Source: Veillonella sp. VA142 (GTDB taxonomy: Bacteria > Bacillota > Negativicutes > Veillonellales > Veillonellaceae). Taken from it: a stretch of DNA of 64,000 nt. Position 1 is the first letter of the stretch. Each line of letters begins with the position of its first letter. The stretch is taken from contig NZ_RQVN01000005.1 in NCBI RefSeq assembly GCF_003992135.1, forward strand, positions 24,001-88,000, in the 5' to 3' direction. A program made the translations under genes and the position numbers. The notes under the pieces were generated by a model. It saw only the letters and a list, made by a program, of their open reading frames with translations. It was not told where the DNA came from and ran no database searches. This document shows positions 1-8,219 of the stretch, piece by piece.

Positions 1-522
1 CATTCGGTTATATTACCGTCTGAAGATATATGCGAACAGATGTACGACTACCTTGTGGAAGAGTTAGAAAAACAGATGTTCGATAGATATGAAATTGCAA
101 GTTTTGATAAAGATGGGGCTTTCAGCCGTCATAATATCAAATATTGGCATGGCGCTGATTACATCGGCTTTGGTGCTGGTGCCCATTCCTTTGTGGGAAA
201 TCGGCGCTTTCAGAACACCCCTTACGTGGTGCCTTACATCCATAAGATTGAAATGGGTGAAAGTTCATGCGTCGAGGAAGAAATCATCACCAGTCCTCGT
301 GACTATGAAGATTTTTGCTTTCTTGCATTGCGTACGAAGTGGGGGTTAGAACCTAGTTTGTTTGAAAGTCGATTTAATTTAGACTTTCATAATATATATG
401 GATCTGTTGTTAAAGATCTAATACGTAAACAATTGCTTGTTTATGAAGATGATGCATATCGTCTCACTAAGGAAGGGGCCAAGCATGGAAATTATGTGTT
501 TAGTCAGTTCCTTACGTCCTAA
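1..522 (+). CDS. hemW: HemW-like radical SAM protein, C-terminal part (5' end outside window)
   Basis: The reading frame is open from base 1, so the gene starts upstream and only about the last 174 residues are here. The visible part has the HemW/HemN-type stretch with an IGFGAGAHSF motif, followed by a tail that looks like the winged-helix C-terminal domain of this family (FCFLALRTKWG, then a short acidic/basic tail). HemW proteins are heme chaperones related to coproporphyrinogen dehydrogenase HemN. The radical SAM cysteines would lie outside the window and cannot be checked. A HemW gene a short way before hrcA is a common Firmicute arrangement, which supports HemW rather than HemN. Confidence 0.8.
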   Translation, partial: HSVILPSEDICEQMYDYLVEELEKQMFDRYEIASFDKDGAFSRHNIKYWHGADYIGFGAGAHSFVGNRRFQNTPYVVPYIHKIEMGESSCVEEEIITSPRDYEDFCFLALRTKWGLEPSLFESRFNLDFHNIYGSVVKDLIRKQLLVYEDDAYRLTKEGAKHGNYVFSQFLTS

Positions 523-562
523 GTAGGAATGTACGCCCATACAGTTAATTTAGGAGAGTTTT

Positions 563-1156
563 ATGAAAACAGCAGTTATTTTACATGCCTTATTCAGTGA
601 GTTCACTTTTGAACAAATGGAGGCAATCATGAACCTGGCAAAAGAACACGATGGAAAGTTCCGTATCGTTTCTACAGGTATTCAAATTTATGACATTACA
701 AAAGAACAAAAAGCATCCATCTTGGAGCAATTACCAGAAGGAGTTGTACAAGTACAACATAAATCGGTGAACTCCATCATGGCATGCCGAGGTACAGATG
801 GATGTAGCCATGCTTTTATGGAAACTATCCCAATGGCCACTATGGTAGACCAAAAACACTATGGTAAAGATATGCCTAACAAAATTCGTATCGGTATCAG
901 CGGTTGTCCACGATGCTGTGCAGAGTCTATGATTAAGGATATTGGACTAGTGGGAAAACCAAATGGCTTTACCTTAGTAGCCGGTGGCACAAGCGGTGCC
1001 TTGCCTAGAAAAGCAGAACCTTTGCTAGAAGGGTTATCTCCAGAAGAAGCAGAACAGAAAATCTCGGAGCTCTTAGAATGGTATAATGCTAACGCTAAAC
1101 CAAAAGAGAAGTTCGAGCATGTATTACAACGATTGGGGAATCCATTTCAGTCCTAA
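563..1156 (+). CDS. Half-size nitrite/sulfite reductase-like siroheme [4Fe-4S] protein
   Basis: This 197-residue protein looks like one half of the nitrite/sulfite reductase fold: a ferredoxin-like half domain (about residues 1-65) followed by the iron-sulfur/siroheme domain. The cysteine pattern of siroheme enzymes is present as C75-X5-C81 and C115-X3-C119, with an extra Cys118 inside the second motif. Canonical assimilatory enzymes are 500-600 residues with the fold duplicated, so this single-copy form resembles the small sulfite-reductase-like proteins of strict anaerobes. Its substrate is unknown. The start has a good ribosome binding site (AGGAG). It follows the HemW-like gene by 40 bp and may share its transcript. 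Confidence 0.72.
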   Translation: MKTAVILHALFSEFTFEQMEAIMNLAKEHDGKFRIVSTGIQIYDITKEQKASILEQLPEGVVQVQHKSVNSIMACRGTDGCSHAFMETIPMATMVDQKHYGKDMPNKIRIGISGCPRCCAESMIKDIGLVGKPNGFTLVAGGTSGALPRKAEPLLEGLSPEEAEQKISELLEWYNANAKPKEKFEHVLQRLGNPFQS

Positions 1157-1176
1157 ATCGTTACTTGTTCTGTTAT

Positions 1177-1322
1177 GTAGCCTGTGGCTGATTAAACTGA
1201 ATATACTAAAAGGAAGAGCACGGTATACTCCTCACAAACGGTATTTCATAATGTTTGTTCGGAGCACACCGTGCTCTTCTGGTGTTTGTGTAACTTAATT
1301 TGTAAAATGCATCACAGGCTAC
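1177..1322 (+). ncRNA. Candidate structured RNA, copy A (closing stem, bubble, terminal hairpin)
   Basis: A 10-bp closing stem (1177-1186 with 1313-1322, GTAGCCTGTG and its exact complement) encloses a large unpaired zone (1187-1212 and 1280-1312). Inside it is a 67-nt terminal hairpin whose base is a perfect 12-bp stem (1213-1224 with 1268-1279), continuing imperfectly through TACTCC/GGAG and CAAAC/GTTTG (1235-1239 with 1253-1257). The same plan, almost the same length, and changed but still complementary stems recur at 2348-2494. The strand is inferred from copy B, which is followed by a U-rich terminator on the plus strand. The outline is like 6S RNA, but that identification is only a suggestion. 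Confidence 0.45.
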
Positions 1323-1374
1323 TACGCTTAACTGCGTTCATCTGTGGAGAAGGATGTATTGCTTGTTCGGAACA

Positions 1375-1424
1375 TGTGGCGCGCTCCTTATGTTACTACG
1401 ACTCAAGTAGTAACGAGTGCCACA
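1375..1424. repeat. Nested hairpin downstream of copy A
   Basis: TGTGGC at 1375-1380 pairs with GCCACA at 1419-1424, a short CTC/GAG extension follows, and an inner 8-bp stem GTTACTAC/GTAGTAAC joins 1392-1399 to 1407-1414 with a 7-nt loop. The bases just before it (TTGTTCGGAACA, about 1363-1374) resemble TTGTTCGGAGCA in the hairpin of copy A, so part of that hairpin may have been duplicated here. Function is unknown. Confidence 0.5.
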
Positions 1425-1480
1425 AGATATGCTATGCATAATGGAGTTCATTTTTTGGGATATAAGTACAATAATATATA

Positions 1481-1527
1481 AAAAGACCAATACAACTTAC
1501 ATCCTTGATGTCTTGTACTGGTCTTTT
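1481..1527. terminator. Bidirectional intrinsic terminator
   Basis: A 15-bp stem (1481-1495 with 1513-1527, one wobble) starts with AAAAGACC and ends with GGTCTTTT, so it has a T-tract on both strands. It sits between the plus-strand transcript ending at 1156 or later and the minus-strand gene ending at 1572. Confidence 0.8.
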
Positions 1528-1571
1528 GTATTTATTTTGGCTTATACATTGGATAGAATCGAAGAAGTATT

Positions 1572-1931
1572 TTATGCGAGGGTTTTATAATACACCCTCG
1601 CTTTTGGATTCGTAATACGTAGTTTTAATGGTTCTTCATCTTGTATGATGTATAACGTATCTTCTTCTAATCCAGTCCATTCTAATGATATGGAAGTTTC
1701 ACCTGTAGTGATACCAAGTGCTTCCAATGGTGGGATATACAGCAGTCGTACTCCTTTGGGTAGGAGTGTACTACTTTTTTTTATGAACTGTAATTGGTCT
1801 CCGTGTTTTGCATAGTCCAATATCTGTGCTAATTCGTTATGATGTTCTTCGTTTATTAAACCATGAACTTGTGCTTGCTCAACATGTACAAAATTTTCAA
1901 TGTCATCACGTTGTAATACAATAAATTTCAT
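1572..1931 (-). CDS. Uncharacterised 119-residue protein
   Basis: I do not recognise this protein. It starts at an ATG with a GGAAAGG ribosome binding site at suitable distance and is read away from the hrcA promoter region. There is no signal peptide or membrane segment. The N-terminal half is rich in charged residues and histidine; the C-terminal half (about residues 60-115) has alternating hydrophobic residues suggesting a small beta-rich domain. Composition and codon use resemble the surrounding genes. It is monocistronic, with the 754-bp structured gap upstream and a bidirectional terminator downstream. Confidence 0.6.
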   Translation of the reverse strand: MKFIVLQRDDIENFVHVEQAQVHGLINEEHHNELAQILDYAKHGDQLQFIKKSSTLLPKGVRLLYIPPLEALGITTGETSISLEWTGLEEDTLYIIQDEEPLKLRITNPKARVYYKTLA

Positions 1932-2107
1932 ATACTACCTTTCCTTTACAGAAATCATTAATCTAAAACAAGATTAAGCTAAGGCCTAGCATCTTACAAA
2001 GCCTAATATCTTAATAGATGCCAATATATAATCGTAATATCATTATACTATCAATTCTATGATGATACAATTTTAAAAGGGAGTATACATCGATTAAATC
2101 TCACACC

Positions 2108-2327
2108 GAGTAGATGCGTTAGTGAGGTATATCTATATAAAGCACTATATAAGAGCTAACGTAGAGAATCACAGCAACGCTCTCCCTCAAACTACCACCA
2201 GATTGGATGTGTAGGTTGAGCATGCCAATTTAGTGCACTATGTAAGAGCTGACGTAGAAGATCAATACAACGCTCGCTCCCAAACTTCCACCCAATTGGA
2301 TGCGTTGATGAGATATGTCATATAAAA
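2108..2327. repeat. Degenerate tandem repeat, period 93 bp
   Basis: Two full units begin at 2142 (GCACTATATAAGAGCTAAC) and 2235 (GCACTATGTAAGAGCTGAC); each later carries a version of ACGCTC, CCACC and ATTGGATG. A partial copy of the unit's tail (AGATGCGTTAGTGAGGTAT) lies at 2111-2129 before the first unit. The units have diverged and I see no shared open frame. In the second unit, TTGAGC (2216-2221), a 17-bp gap and TATGTA (2239-2244) form a promoter-like pair, so the repeat may carry plus-strand start sites. Confidence 0.65.
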
Positions 2328-2347
2328 GGGATACTGTATATTGATGA

Positions 2348-2494
2348 CTTGTATGTCACGGGTTTAGATTAATTATGATATTACTAGAAGAATACGACAT
2401 ACTCCGGAGCAAACCTACCGTAGGATCAGTTTGTGGAGGAGTGTGTCGTATTCTTCCCTTTATAAAATTGATGGTATATATAGTGACATACAAG
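2348..2494 (+). ncRNA. Candidate structured RNA, copy B
   Basis: A perfect 12-bp closing stem (2348-2359 with 2483-2494) encloses a bubble (2360-2386 and 2457-2482) and a 70-nt hairpin. The hairpin starts with a perfect 12-bp stem (2387-2398 with 2445-2456), continues for 7 more pairs with one wobble (2399-2405 with 2438-2444), and has CAAAC/GTTTG inside (2410-2414 with 2429-2433). An outer imperfect stem (2307-2322 with 2516-2531) extends it. The element is the partner of copy A at 1177-1322: same order, same total length within one base, different but complementary stems, and a shared TACTCC...CAAAC...GTTTG...GGAG core. Confidence 0.45.
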
Positions 2495-2535
2495 AGACCA
2501 TAAAGATGTATTTAGTATGACATACCTCACCAAAC

Positions 2536-2561
2536 CAAACAATCAAAAAGTTTGTTTTTTT
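2536..2561 (+). terminator. Weak intrinsic terminator after copy B
   Basis: CAAAC (2536-2540) can pair with GTTTG (2550-2554) and is followed by seven T residues (2555-2561). The stem is only five pairs, so termination may be weak. It would end a plus-strand transcript of copy B before the hrcA promoter. Confidence 0.4.
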
Positions 2562-2601
2562 GACTAATACGGTATTTACTGAACTTTCACCAATTTTTCA
2601 C

Positions 2602-2629
2602 TTGACATATGTCGTAAATGTGATACTAT
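2602..2629 (+). promoter_or_regulatory. hrcA operon promoter
   Basis: TTGACA at 2602-2607 and TACTAT at 2624-2629 are separated by 16 bp, a housekeeping-type promoter. It lies just upstream of the CIRCE operator, so bound HrcA would block start or clearance. Confidence 0.7.
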
Positions 2630-2640
2630 ATATCTTGTAG

Positions 2641-2667
2641 TTAGCACTCAACCTTAGTGAGTGCTAA
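2641..2667 (+). promoter_or_regulatory. CIRCE operator (HrcA binding site)
   Basis: The exact consensus TTAGCACTC, nine bases, GAGTGCTAA is present at 2641-2649 and 2659-2667. CIRCE is the known operator of HrcA and controls class I heat-shock operons. It lies 19 bp before the hrcA start, so the operon is autoregulated. Confidence 0.97.
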
Positions 2668-2685
2668 TAATAACGAGGTGATACT

Positions 2686-3699
2686 ATGGATGAAAGGAAA
2701 GAGCGCATTCTGCGTGCTATCATTCAAGATTACATTAGAACAGCGGAACCTGTTGGTTCTCGTACTATCGCAAAGAATTATGATTTAGGTATCAGTCCTG
2801 CAACGGTACGAAATGAAATGGCTGATTTAGAAGATCTTGGCTTTCTTGAACAACCTCATACATCAGCAGGTCGGATTCCTTCGGCAAAAGGCTACCAGTA
2901 CTATGTAGACACTTTACAGGGGTTTGAAGACGATGCAGCTGAAGATATTCCTGTAATTCAAGAGTTATGGCAGGCTCATCAACAAGAACTAGATGATTTT
3001 TTTGTAGAAATAGCAAAACTTATTTCTCGTATTAGTCATAATGTGAGTATGTTTTTAGCTCCAGCCCATGATTCATCTACTATAACCTATATCCATGTTC
3101 TTCCTATCGATGAACATAGAGCGGTCATGGTGGTGGTAACGAATACAGGTGCTTTGGATAATGAGCCAATTTATTTTACGGAACCTATTAATAAAGAAGA
3201 ATTAGCTATGCATGCGCATCGATTTAATAGTGTGCTACATGATGTATCCATCCAGGATATTACGCAAGAAAACTTAGACAAAATGCGGGTAACTTTAGAT
3301 TTACAAGATACAACGTATGTCATTTTCTGCGACACATTGTATCGAGCCATTGCTAAGCGAAAACTATTCTATACAATAGGAACTACATCCTTACTAGAAC
3401 AACCAGAGTTTAACGATATTAAACGGGCCCAACCACTGTTAGCCTTATTGGAACAACAAGATGAGTTAACCCAATTATTAACGCCAAACTCTAGTAGTCC
3501 TATCGATGTAAAAATAGGTCACACCAATGAACTGGTGAAAGATATCAGCGTGATCCAAGCAAGTTTTAATGTTCCGCATCAAGTAGGTACTCTCGCCATT
3601 GTTGGACCTACACGAATGGAATATGGCCGTATTATGGGCATCCTAGCCTATATTAATAGGTGCATGGAAGAATTACAAGAACAGAAAAAGAAGCTGTAA
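2686..3699 (+). CDS. hrcA: Heat-inducible transcription repressor HrcA
   Basis: HrcA binds CIRCE and represses chaperone operons; its folding is helped by the GroE chaperonin in studied species. This 337-residue protein has the family's usual length. The N-terminal winged-helix (about residues 1-75) has the typical RTAEPVGSRTIA and TVRNEMADLE stretches, followed by the HTSAGRIPS hinge. The C-terminal part is the GAF-like domain ending in IVGPTRMEYGRIMGIL. The ATG at 2686 follows a GAGGTG ribosome binding site. It is first in the hrcA-grpE-dnaK-dnaJ operon and lies directly downstream of its own operator. Confidence 0.97.
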   Translation: MDERKERILRAIIQDYIRTAEPVGSRTIAKNYDLGISPATVRNEMADLEDLGFLEQPHTSAGRIPSAKGYQYYVDTLQGFEDDAAEDIPVIQELWQAHQQELDDFFVEIAKLISRISHNVSMFLAPAHDSSTITYIHVLPIDEHRAVMVVVTNTGALDNEPIYFTEPINKEELAMHAHRFNSVLHDVSIQDITQENLDKMRVTLDLQDTTYVIFCDTLYRAIAKRKLFYTIGTTSLLEQPEFNDIKRAQPLLALLEQQDELTQLLTPNSSSPIDVKIGHTNELVKDISVIQASFNVPHQVGTLAIVGPTRMEYGRIMGILAYINRCMEELQEQKKKL

Positions 3700-3710
3700 A
3701 GAGGTGAAGT

Positions 3711-4214
3711 ATGGAAGAAAATAAACTAGAAGAAACTGTCACTCCTGAAGTGGAAGTTTTGGAAGAAGAAGCTCCTGAAGCAGTAGACCCTACGAAAGAA
3801 TGGGAGCAACGATACATGCGTTTGCAAGCAGATTTTGAAAACTTCAGACGTCGTACGAACCAAGAAAAAGAACAATTAGGGGTATTTGTTAAATCACATG
3901 TTATTGAAGATTTACTCCCAGTATTAGATAATTTTGAAAGGGCACTTTCAGCACCTGAAACGCCAGAAACAAAGGCTTTCATGGAAGGATTTGTAATGAT
4001 TCAACAAAGCTTGATGGCAAGCCTATCAAAACAAGGTTTAGCAGTCATTGAAGCTGTGGGACAACCATTTGATCCAAATTTCCATCAAGCAATCATGCGT
4101 GTTCCAGCTGAAGATATGGAAGATGACACTGTGTGTGAAGTATTACAAACAGGCTATACTGTAGAAGGTCGCGTGGTACGGCCAGCCATGGTAAAAGTAG
4201 TTCATAATGGATAA
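3711..4214 (+). CDS. grpE: Nucleotide exchange factor GrpE
   Basis: GrpE releases ADP from DnaK to reset its substrate-binding cycle. The 167-residue protein begins with an acidic disordered tail (about residues 1-25), then a long coiled-coil helix (WEQRYMRLQADFENFRRRT) and the C-terminal beta domain with the family motif around PFDPNFHQAIM and the ending VRPAMVKV. It follows hrcA by 11 bp with a good ribosome binding site and precedes dnaK. Confidence 0.96.
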   Translation: MEENKLEETVTPEVEVLEEEAPEAVDPTKEWEQRYMRLQADFENFRRRTNQEKEQLGVFVKSHVIEDLLPVLDNFERALSAPETPETKAFMEGFVMIQQSLMASLSKQGLAVIEAVGQPFDPNFHQAIMRVPAEDMEDDTVCEVLQTGYTVEGRVVRPAMVKVVHNG

Positions 4215-4268
4215 TGTATAAATAATTTTAATTAACATATTAGAAGAAGTATTAGGAGGTCATGTTAA

Positions 4269-6095
4269 ATGGCAAAAGTAATTGGTATTGACTTAGGTAC
4301 AACAAATTCTTGTTTCGCAGTAATGGAAGGCGGCGAACCAACTGTTATTACAAACCAAGAGGGAGCTAGAACGACTCCTTCCGTAGTAGGTTTTGCAAAA
4401 AATGGCGAACGTTTAGTAGGTCAATTGGCTAAACGTCAAGCAGTTTCCAATCCAGAAAACACAATTATTTCTATTAAACGTCATATGGGTACGGATTACA
4501 AAGTGAATGTAGAAGGTAAATCCTATACGCCACAAGAAATCTCTGCTATGATTCTACAAAAAATTAAAGCTGATGCTGAAGCTCATTTAGGAGAACCAGT
4601 AAAACAAGCAGTTATCACTGTTCCTGCCTATTTCACTGACTCTCAACGTCAAGCGACAAAAGACGCTGGTACAGTAGCAGGCTTAGAAGTATTACGTATT
4701 ATCAACGAACCTACAGCAGCTGCCTTAGCATACGGTGTAGATAAAGGTGAAGATGGTAAAATTCTTGTATTTGACCTTGGTGGTGGTACATTCGACGTGT
4801 CCATCCTTGAATTAGGCGAAGGCGTATTCGAAGTATTGGCAACATCTGGTAACAACCATTTAGGTGGCGACGACTTCGACCAACGCATTATGGACTTTTT
4901 AATCGGTGAATTTAAAAAAGAAACTGGTATTGATTTATCCAATGATAAATTGGCTGATCAACGTTTAAAAGAAGCTGCTGAAAAAGCTAAGATTGAATTA
5001 TCTGGCGTTGCAAGCACACAAATTAACTTGCCATTCATCACAGCTGATGCAACAGGTCCTAAACATTTAGACGTAACATTAACTCGTGCTAAATTCGATG
5101 AATTGACTCGTGATCTTGTAGAAGCAACTATCGAGCCTACTCGTAAAGCAATGAAAGATGCTGGTTTATCTGCATCCGACATTGATAAAGTATTATTGGT
5201 TGGTGGTTCCACACGTATTCCAGCGGTACAAGATGCTATTAAACGAGAGTTAGGTAAAGAACCAACTAAAAACATTAACCCTGATGAATGTGTAGCTATC
5301 GGTGCTGCTATTCAAGGTGGTGTATTAGTAGGGGAAGTAAAAGACGTATTGTTACTTGACGTAACTCCATTATCTTTAGGTATCGAAACTATGGGCGGTA
5401 TCTTCACTCGTATTATCGACCGCAACACAACAATTCCTACATCTAAATCCCAAGTATTCTCCACAGCAGCAGATAATCAACCTTCCGTTGATATCCACGT
5501 ATTGCAAGGGGAACGCGACATGGCAGCAGCTAACAAAACATTGGGTCGCTTTGAATTATCTGGTATCCCAGCAGCTCCTCGTGGAGTACCTAAAATTGAA
5601 GTTACTTTCAACATCGATGCGAATGGTATCGTAAATGTAAAAGCAAAAGATCTTGGTACTGGTAAAGAGCAAGCAATTACTATTACATCTTCTTCCGGTT
5701 TGAGCGATGAAGAAATTGATCGTATGGTAAAAGAAGCTGAAACACATGCAGCTGAAGATAAAGCAAAAAAAGAAGAAGTAGAAGTGAAAAATAATGCAGA
5801 TAACTTGGTATACCAAGCCGAAAAAGCGGTAAAAGACTTTGAAGGTAAAGCTGATGCAGCCCAATTAGAAGCTGTAAAAAAAGCGACAGAAACATTAAAA
5901 GCATCTATTGAGTCTGGCGATATTGAGAAAATCAAAGCTGATAGCGAAGCATTGACAGCTCCTTTATATGAATTGTCCTCTAAAATGTACGAACAAGCGC
6001 AAGCACAAGGCGAACAAGGTGGACAAGAAGCTCCTAAACAAGATGATAATGTTGTAGATGCTGACTACACTGTAGTTGACGAAGACAAAAAATAA
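4269..6095 (+). CDS. dnaK: Chaperone protein DnaK (Hsp70)
   Basis: DnaK is the ATP-dependent Hsp70 chaperone of the cytosol. The 608-residue protein has the nucleotide-binding domain with [11 protein letters not shown] at the start, the [10 protein letters not shown] phosphate loop and the [11 protein letters not shown] signature, then the substrate-binding beta domain (after [12 protein letters not shown]) and a helical lid with an acidic tail ending in [12 protein letters not shown]. The length is typical of Gram-positive type DnaK, which lacks an insertion found in proteobacterial forms. A strong AGGAGG site precedes the ATG after a 54-bp gap from grpE. Codon use is strongly biased, as for a highly expressed gene. 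Confidence 0.98.
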   Translation: MAKVIGIDLGTTNSCFAVMEGGEPTVITNQEGARTTPSVVGFAKNGERLVGQLAKRQAVSNPENTIISIKRHMGTDYKVNVEGKSYTPQEISAMILQKIKADAEAHLGEPVKQAVITVPAYFTDSQRQATKDAGTVAGLEVLRIINEPTAAALAYGVDKGEDGKILVFDLGGGTFDVSILELGEGVFEVLATSGNNHLGGDDFDQRIMDFLIGEFKKETGIDLSNDKLADQRLKEAAEKAKIELSGVASTQINLPFITADATGPKHLDVTLTRAKFDELTRDLVEATIEPTRKAMKDAGLSASDIDKVLLVGGSTRIPAVQDAIKRELGKEPTKNINPDECVAIGAAIQGGVLVGEVKDVLLLDVTPLSLGIETMGGIFTRIIDRNTTIPTSKSQVFSTAADNQPSVDIHVLQGERDMAAANKTLGRFELSGIPAAPRGVPKIEVTFNIDANGIVNVKAKDLGTGKEQAITITSSSGLSDEEIDRMVKEAETHAAEDKAKKEEVEVKNNADNLVYQAEKAVKDFEGKADAAQLEAVKKATETLKASIESGDIEKIKADSEALTAPLYELSSKMYEQAQAQGEQGGQEAPKQDDNVVDADYTVVDEDKK

Positions 6096-6113
6096 TAAGA
6101 AGGGACATAGGTA

Positions 6114-7301
6114 ATGGCTCGTGATTATTATGACGTCCTTGGCGTCAACAAAAATGCATCTCAAGATGAAATAAAAAAAGCTTTTCGTAAGAAAGCACGT
6201 CAATACCATCCAGACGTAAATCGTGACAATCCAGAAGAGGCTGAAAAAAACTTTAAAGAAGTGAATGAAGCCTACGAAGTCTTGTCCGATGACACTAAAA
6301 AAGCTCAATATGATCAATATGGTCATGATGCCTTTACTGCTGGCGGAGGTAACTCCGCTGGTGGCTTTGGCGGGGGCTTCGGTGGAGGCGGATTTGGCGG
6401 TTTCGGCGGTGGCGGTGGATTCGAAGATATTTTTGGAAATATCTTTGATATGTTCGGCGGTGGCAGTGGACGTGGTCCACGTGGTCCAGAACGCGGTGCT
6501 GACTTGCGCCAAGATGTACGCATTTCATTCCGTGATGCTGTATTCGGCACAACGATGAAAGTGAATGTACAACGCCATGAAGAATGTGACCATTGTCATG
6601 GTACTGGTGGAGAACCAGGATCTAAAGTCGAAACATGTCCAAACTGTCACGGATCTGGTCAAGAAGCTGTCATCCAAAACACACCATTAGGTCGCATGCA
6701 AACTGTACGTACATGCTCTCGTTGTGGTGGACGTGGTAAAGTGATTGAAAAACCATGTAAAGTATGCCGGGGGCAGGGTCAATCTGTTAAACGTCGGGAT
6801 ATTGAAATTAAAATACCAGCAGGTGTTGATGATGGCGCACGTTTACGTGTGTCCGGTGAAGGTGAACCAGGTACATTAGGTGGCCCTAAAGGTGACTTGT
6901 ACGTTTACATTTATGTATCTAGAGATAAAGAATTTGAACGCAATGGTAACGATATTGTGATTCGTCAAACTATTTCGTTCTCACAAGCTGCACTAGGCGC
7001 TACTATACAAGTTCCCACATTAGAGGGTAAAGTGGAGCTGAAAATCCCAGAAGGTACACAAACAGGTACAGCTTTCAGAATTAAAGGACAAGGTGTTCCT
7101 TATTTACGTCAACCAAGCCAGCGTGGCGATCAACACGTGGTGATTACTGTAGAAACTCCGAAAAAATTGACGGACAAACAACGTCAATTGTTAGTGGAGT
7201 TTGCTGCAGAAAATAAAGAAGACGTAAATACTTTAAAAGTGAATAAAAGCATATTAGAAAATTTAAGTGATAAGGTGAAACAGTTATTTTTCCAAGATTA
7301 A
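6114..7301 (+). CDS. dnaJ: Chaperone protein DnaJ
   Basis: DnaJ stimulates DnaK ATPase and delivers clients. This 395-residue protein has all class A parts: a J domain (about 1-70) with the HPD motif in YHPDVNRD, a glycine/phenylalanine-rich linker (about 75-120), four zinc-binding CxxCxGxG repeats ([32 protein letters not shown], about 158-230), and the C-terminal peptide-binding domain. It follows dnaK by 18 bp in the heat-shock operon. Confidence 0.98.
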   Translation: MARDYYDVLGVNKNASQDEIKKAFRKKARQYHPDVNRDNPEEAEKNFKEVNEAYEVLSDDTKKAQYDQYGHDAFTAGGGNSAGGFGGGFGGGGFGGFGGGGGFEDIFGNIFDMFGGGSGRGPRGPERGADLRQDVRISFRDAVFGTTMKVNVQRHEECDHCHGTGGEPGSKVETCPNCHGSGQEAVIQNTPLGRMQTVRTCSRCGGRGKVIEKPCKVCRGQGQSVKRRDIEIKIPAGVDDGARLRVSGEGEPGTLGGPKGDLYVYIYVSRDKEFERNGNDIVIRQTISFSQAALGATIQVPTLEGKVELKIPEGTQTGTAFRIKGQGVPYLRQPSQRGDQHVVITVETPKKLTDKQRQLLVEFAAENKEDVNTLKVNKSILENLSDKVKQLFFQD

Positions 7302-7325
7302 AACTTGGTAAGTAAGGAGTCATCT

Positions 7326-8207
7326 ATGAAATGGATAGAAATATCCATTACTGTAGAAACGGCAGTCATTGATGAAATGGCTGCCATTTTTAATGATATA
7401 GAAAGTAATGGATACATAAAAGAAACAATGGAAGATAATCCCAACCTAACTCGTTTGACCATCTATTTAGGGACAGATCATAGTGAGATAGAGTGGGCAA
7501 GGATACTAGAAACAGCATTACAAGATGCTAATATTTTCTATGAAGATATGAAATGTAAAACTGTAGATGACGAGCAATGGTATCATAGTTGGCAACAATA
7601 TATTATGCCCACACGATTGTTACCACACTTGGTAATTTGCCCCTCTTGGCAAAGCTATGATACCTCTAAAGACCCACATGCTACAGAACAAGATGTGGTG
7701 ATGACCATGGATACAAAGCTATCTTTTGGTACTGGTGACCATGAAACGACAAGGAATTGTGCAACTTTACTGGGTAAATATATTCATACGATTCCAGTAC
7801 CTTTAGGAGAGCAGGTATGTTTAGATATTGGTACAGGGACAGGAATTTTATTGATGGCCGCTCATCATTTAGGGGTATCTAACTTAGTAGGCATTGACCT
7901 AGAAGAAGAGGCGGCTATACAAGCGAAAGAAAACTGTGATAGTAATGGAATCAACGCTACTATCATTCATGGTAATCTAAGTGATGACTTTCAAGACAAA
8001 GCGCATCTCATTGTAGCAAACCTTACTGTAGATCCATTAAAAATTTTATTACCTATGATTAGGGAAAAACTACACGATAATGGTATACTAATAATAAGTG
8101 GTATCGTAGACGATCGGTATGATGAAATTATGCCGTATATTACCGACTACTGGACTATTATGGAAGAAATGGTAGAGGGCCCTTGGCATACCTTTGCCTT
8201 AGCATAA
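7326..8207 (+). CDS. prmA: Ribosomal protein L11 methyltransferase
   Basis: PrmA trimethylates ribosomal protein L11 with S-adenosylmethionine. The C-terminal Rossmann domain shows DIGTGTGIL (SAM loop) and the NLTVDPL motif of the NxxxPL substrate-binding class; the N-terminal domain matches the L11-recognition part. I place the start at the ATG at 7326, seven codons inside a longer frame that opens with TTG at 7305, because AAGGAG at 7314-7319 is correctly placed for 7326. The gene order dnaJ-prmA-rsmE is common in Firmicutes. Confidence 0.95.
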   Translation: MKWIEISITVETAVIDEMAAIFNDIESNGYIKETMEDNPNLTRLTIYLGTDHSEIEWARILETALQDANIFYEDMKCKTVDDEQWYHSWQQYIMPTRLLPHLVICPSWQSYDTSKDPHATEQDVVMTMDTKLSFGTGDHETTRNCATLLGKYIHTIPVPLGEQVCLDIGTGTGILLMAAHHLGVSNLVGIDLEEEAAIQAKENCDSNGINATIIHGNLSDDFQDKAHLIVANLTVDPLKILLPMIREKLHDNGILIISGIVDDRYDEIMPYITDYWTIMEEMVEGPWHTFALA

Positions 8208-8219
8208 GATAGGAATACT

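Larger units (their letters stand above)
1157..1571. other. Gene-free, structured intergenic region
   Basis: No convincing gene is seen in these 415 bases. They hold a 146-nt element with a closing stem and a long terminal hairpin (1177-1322), a second nested hairpin (1375-1424), and a bidirectional terminator (1481-1527) lying between the siroheme-like gene and the convergent small gene at 1572-1931. The density of inverted repeats is far above that of other gaps in the window. Confidence 0.7.
1932..2685. other. Gene-free region with tandem repeats, structured element and CIRCE promoter
   Basis: No protein gene is supported in these 754 bases. From left to right they hold an AT-rich spacer, a degenerate 93-bp tandem repeat (2108-2327), the nested inverted repeats of structured element copy B (2307-2531), a weak terminator (2536-2561), and the hrcA promoter with its CIRCE operator (2602-2667). 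Confidence 0.7.

Noticed and set aside
1177-1424. tRNA or other standard RNA gene
   Set aside because: No acceptor/T-arm pattern such as GGTTCGAATCC; the stems form long hairpins instead of a cloverleaf.
2108-2327. CRISPR array
   Set aside because: Only two full, diverged 93-bp units without short conserved repeats, unique spacers or cas genes.
1177-2494. Integron attC sites
   Set aside because: The imperfect palindromes lack the expected core-site boxes around gene cassettes, no integron integrase is adjacent, and stem covariation suits an RNA better.
4649-5935. Several open frames on the minus strand opposite dnaK
   Set aside because: They are shadows of the strongly biased codon use of dnaK; no ribosome binding sites and low-complexity serine/alanine-rich translations.
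5964-6558. Minus-strand and +1 open frames over the dnaJ glycine-rich region
   Set aside because: Repetitive proline- or serine-rich translations produced by the glycine/phenylalanine linker; dnaJ is complete and well supported.
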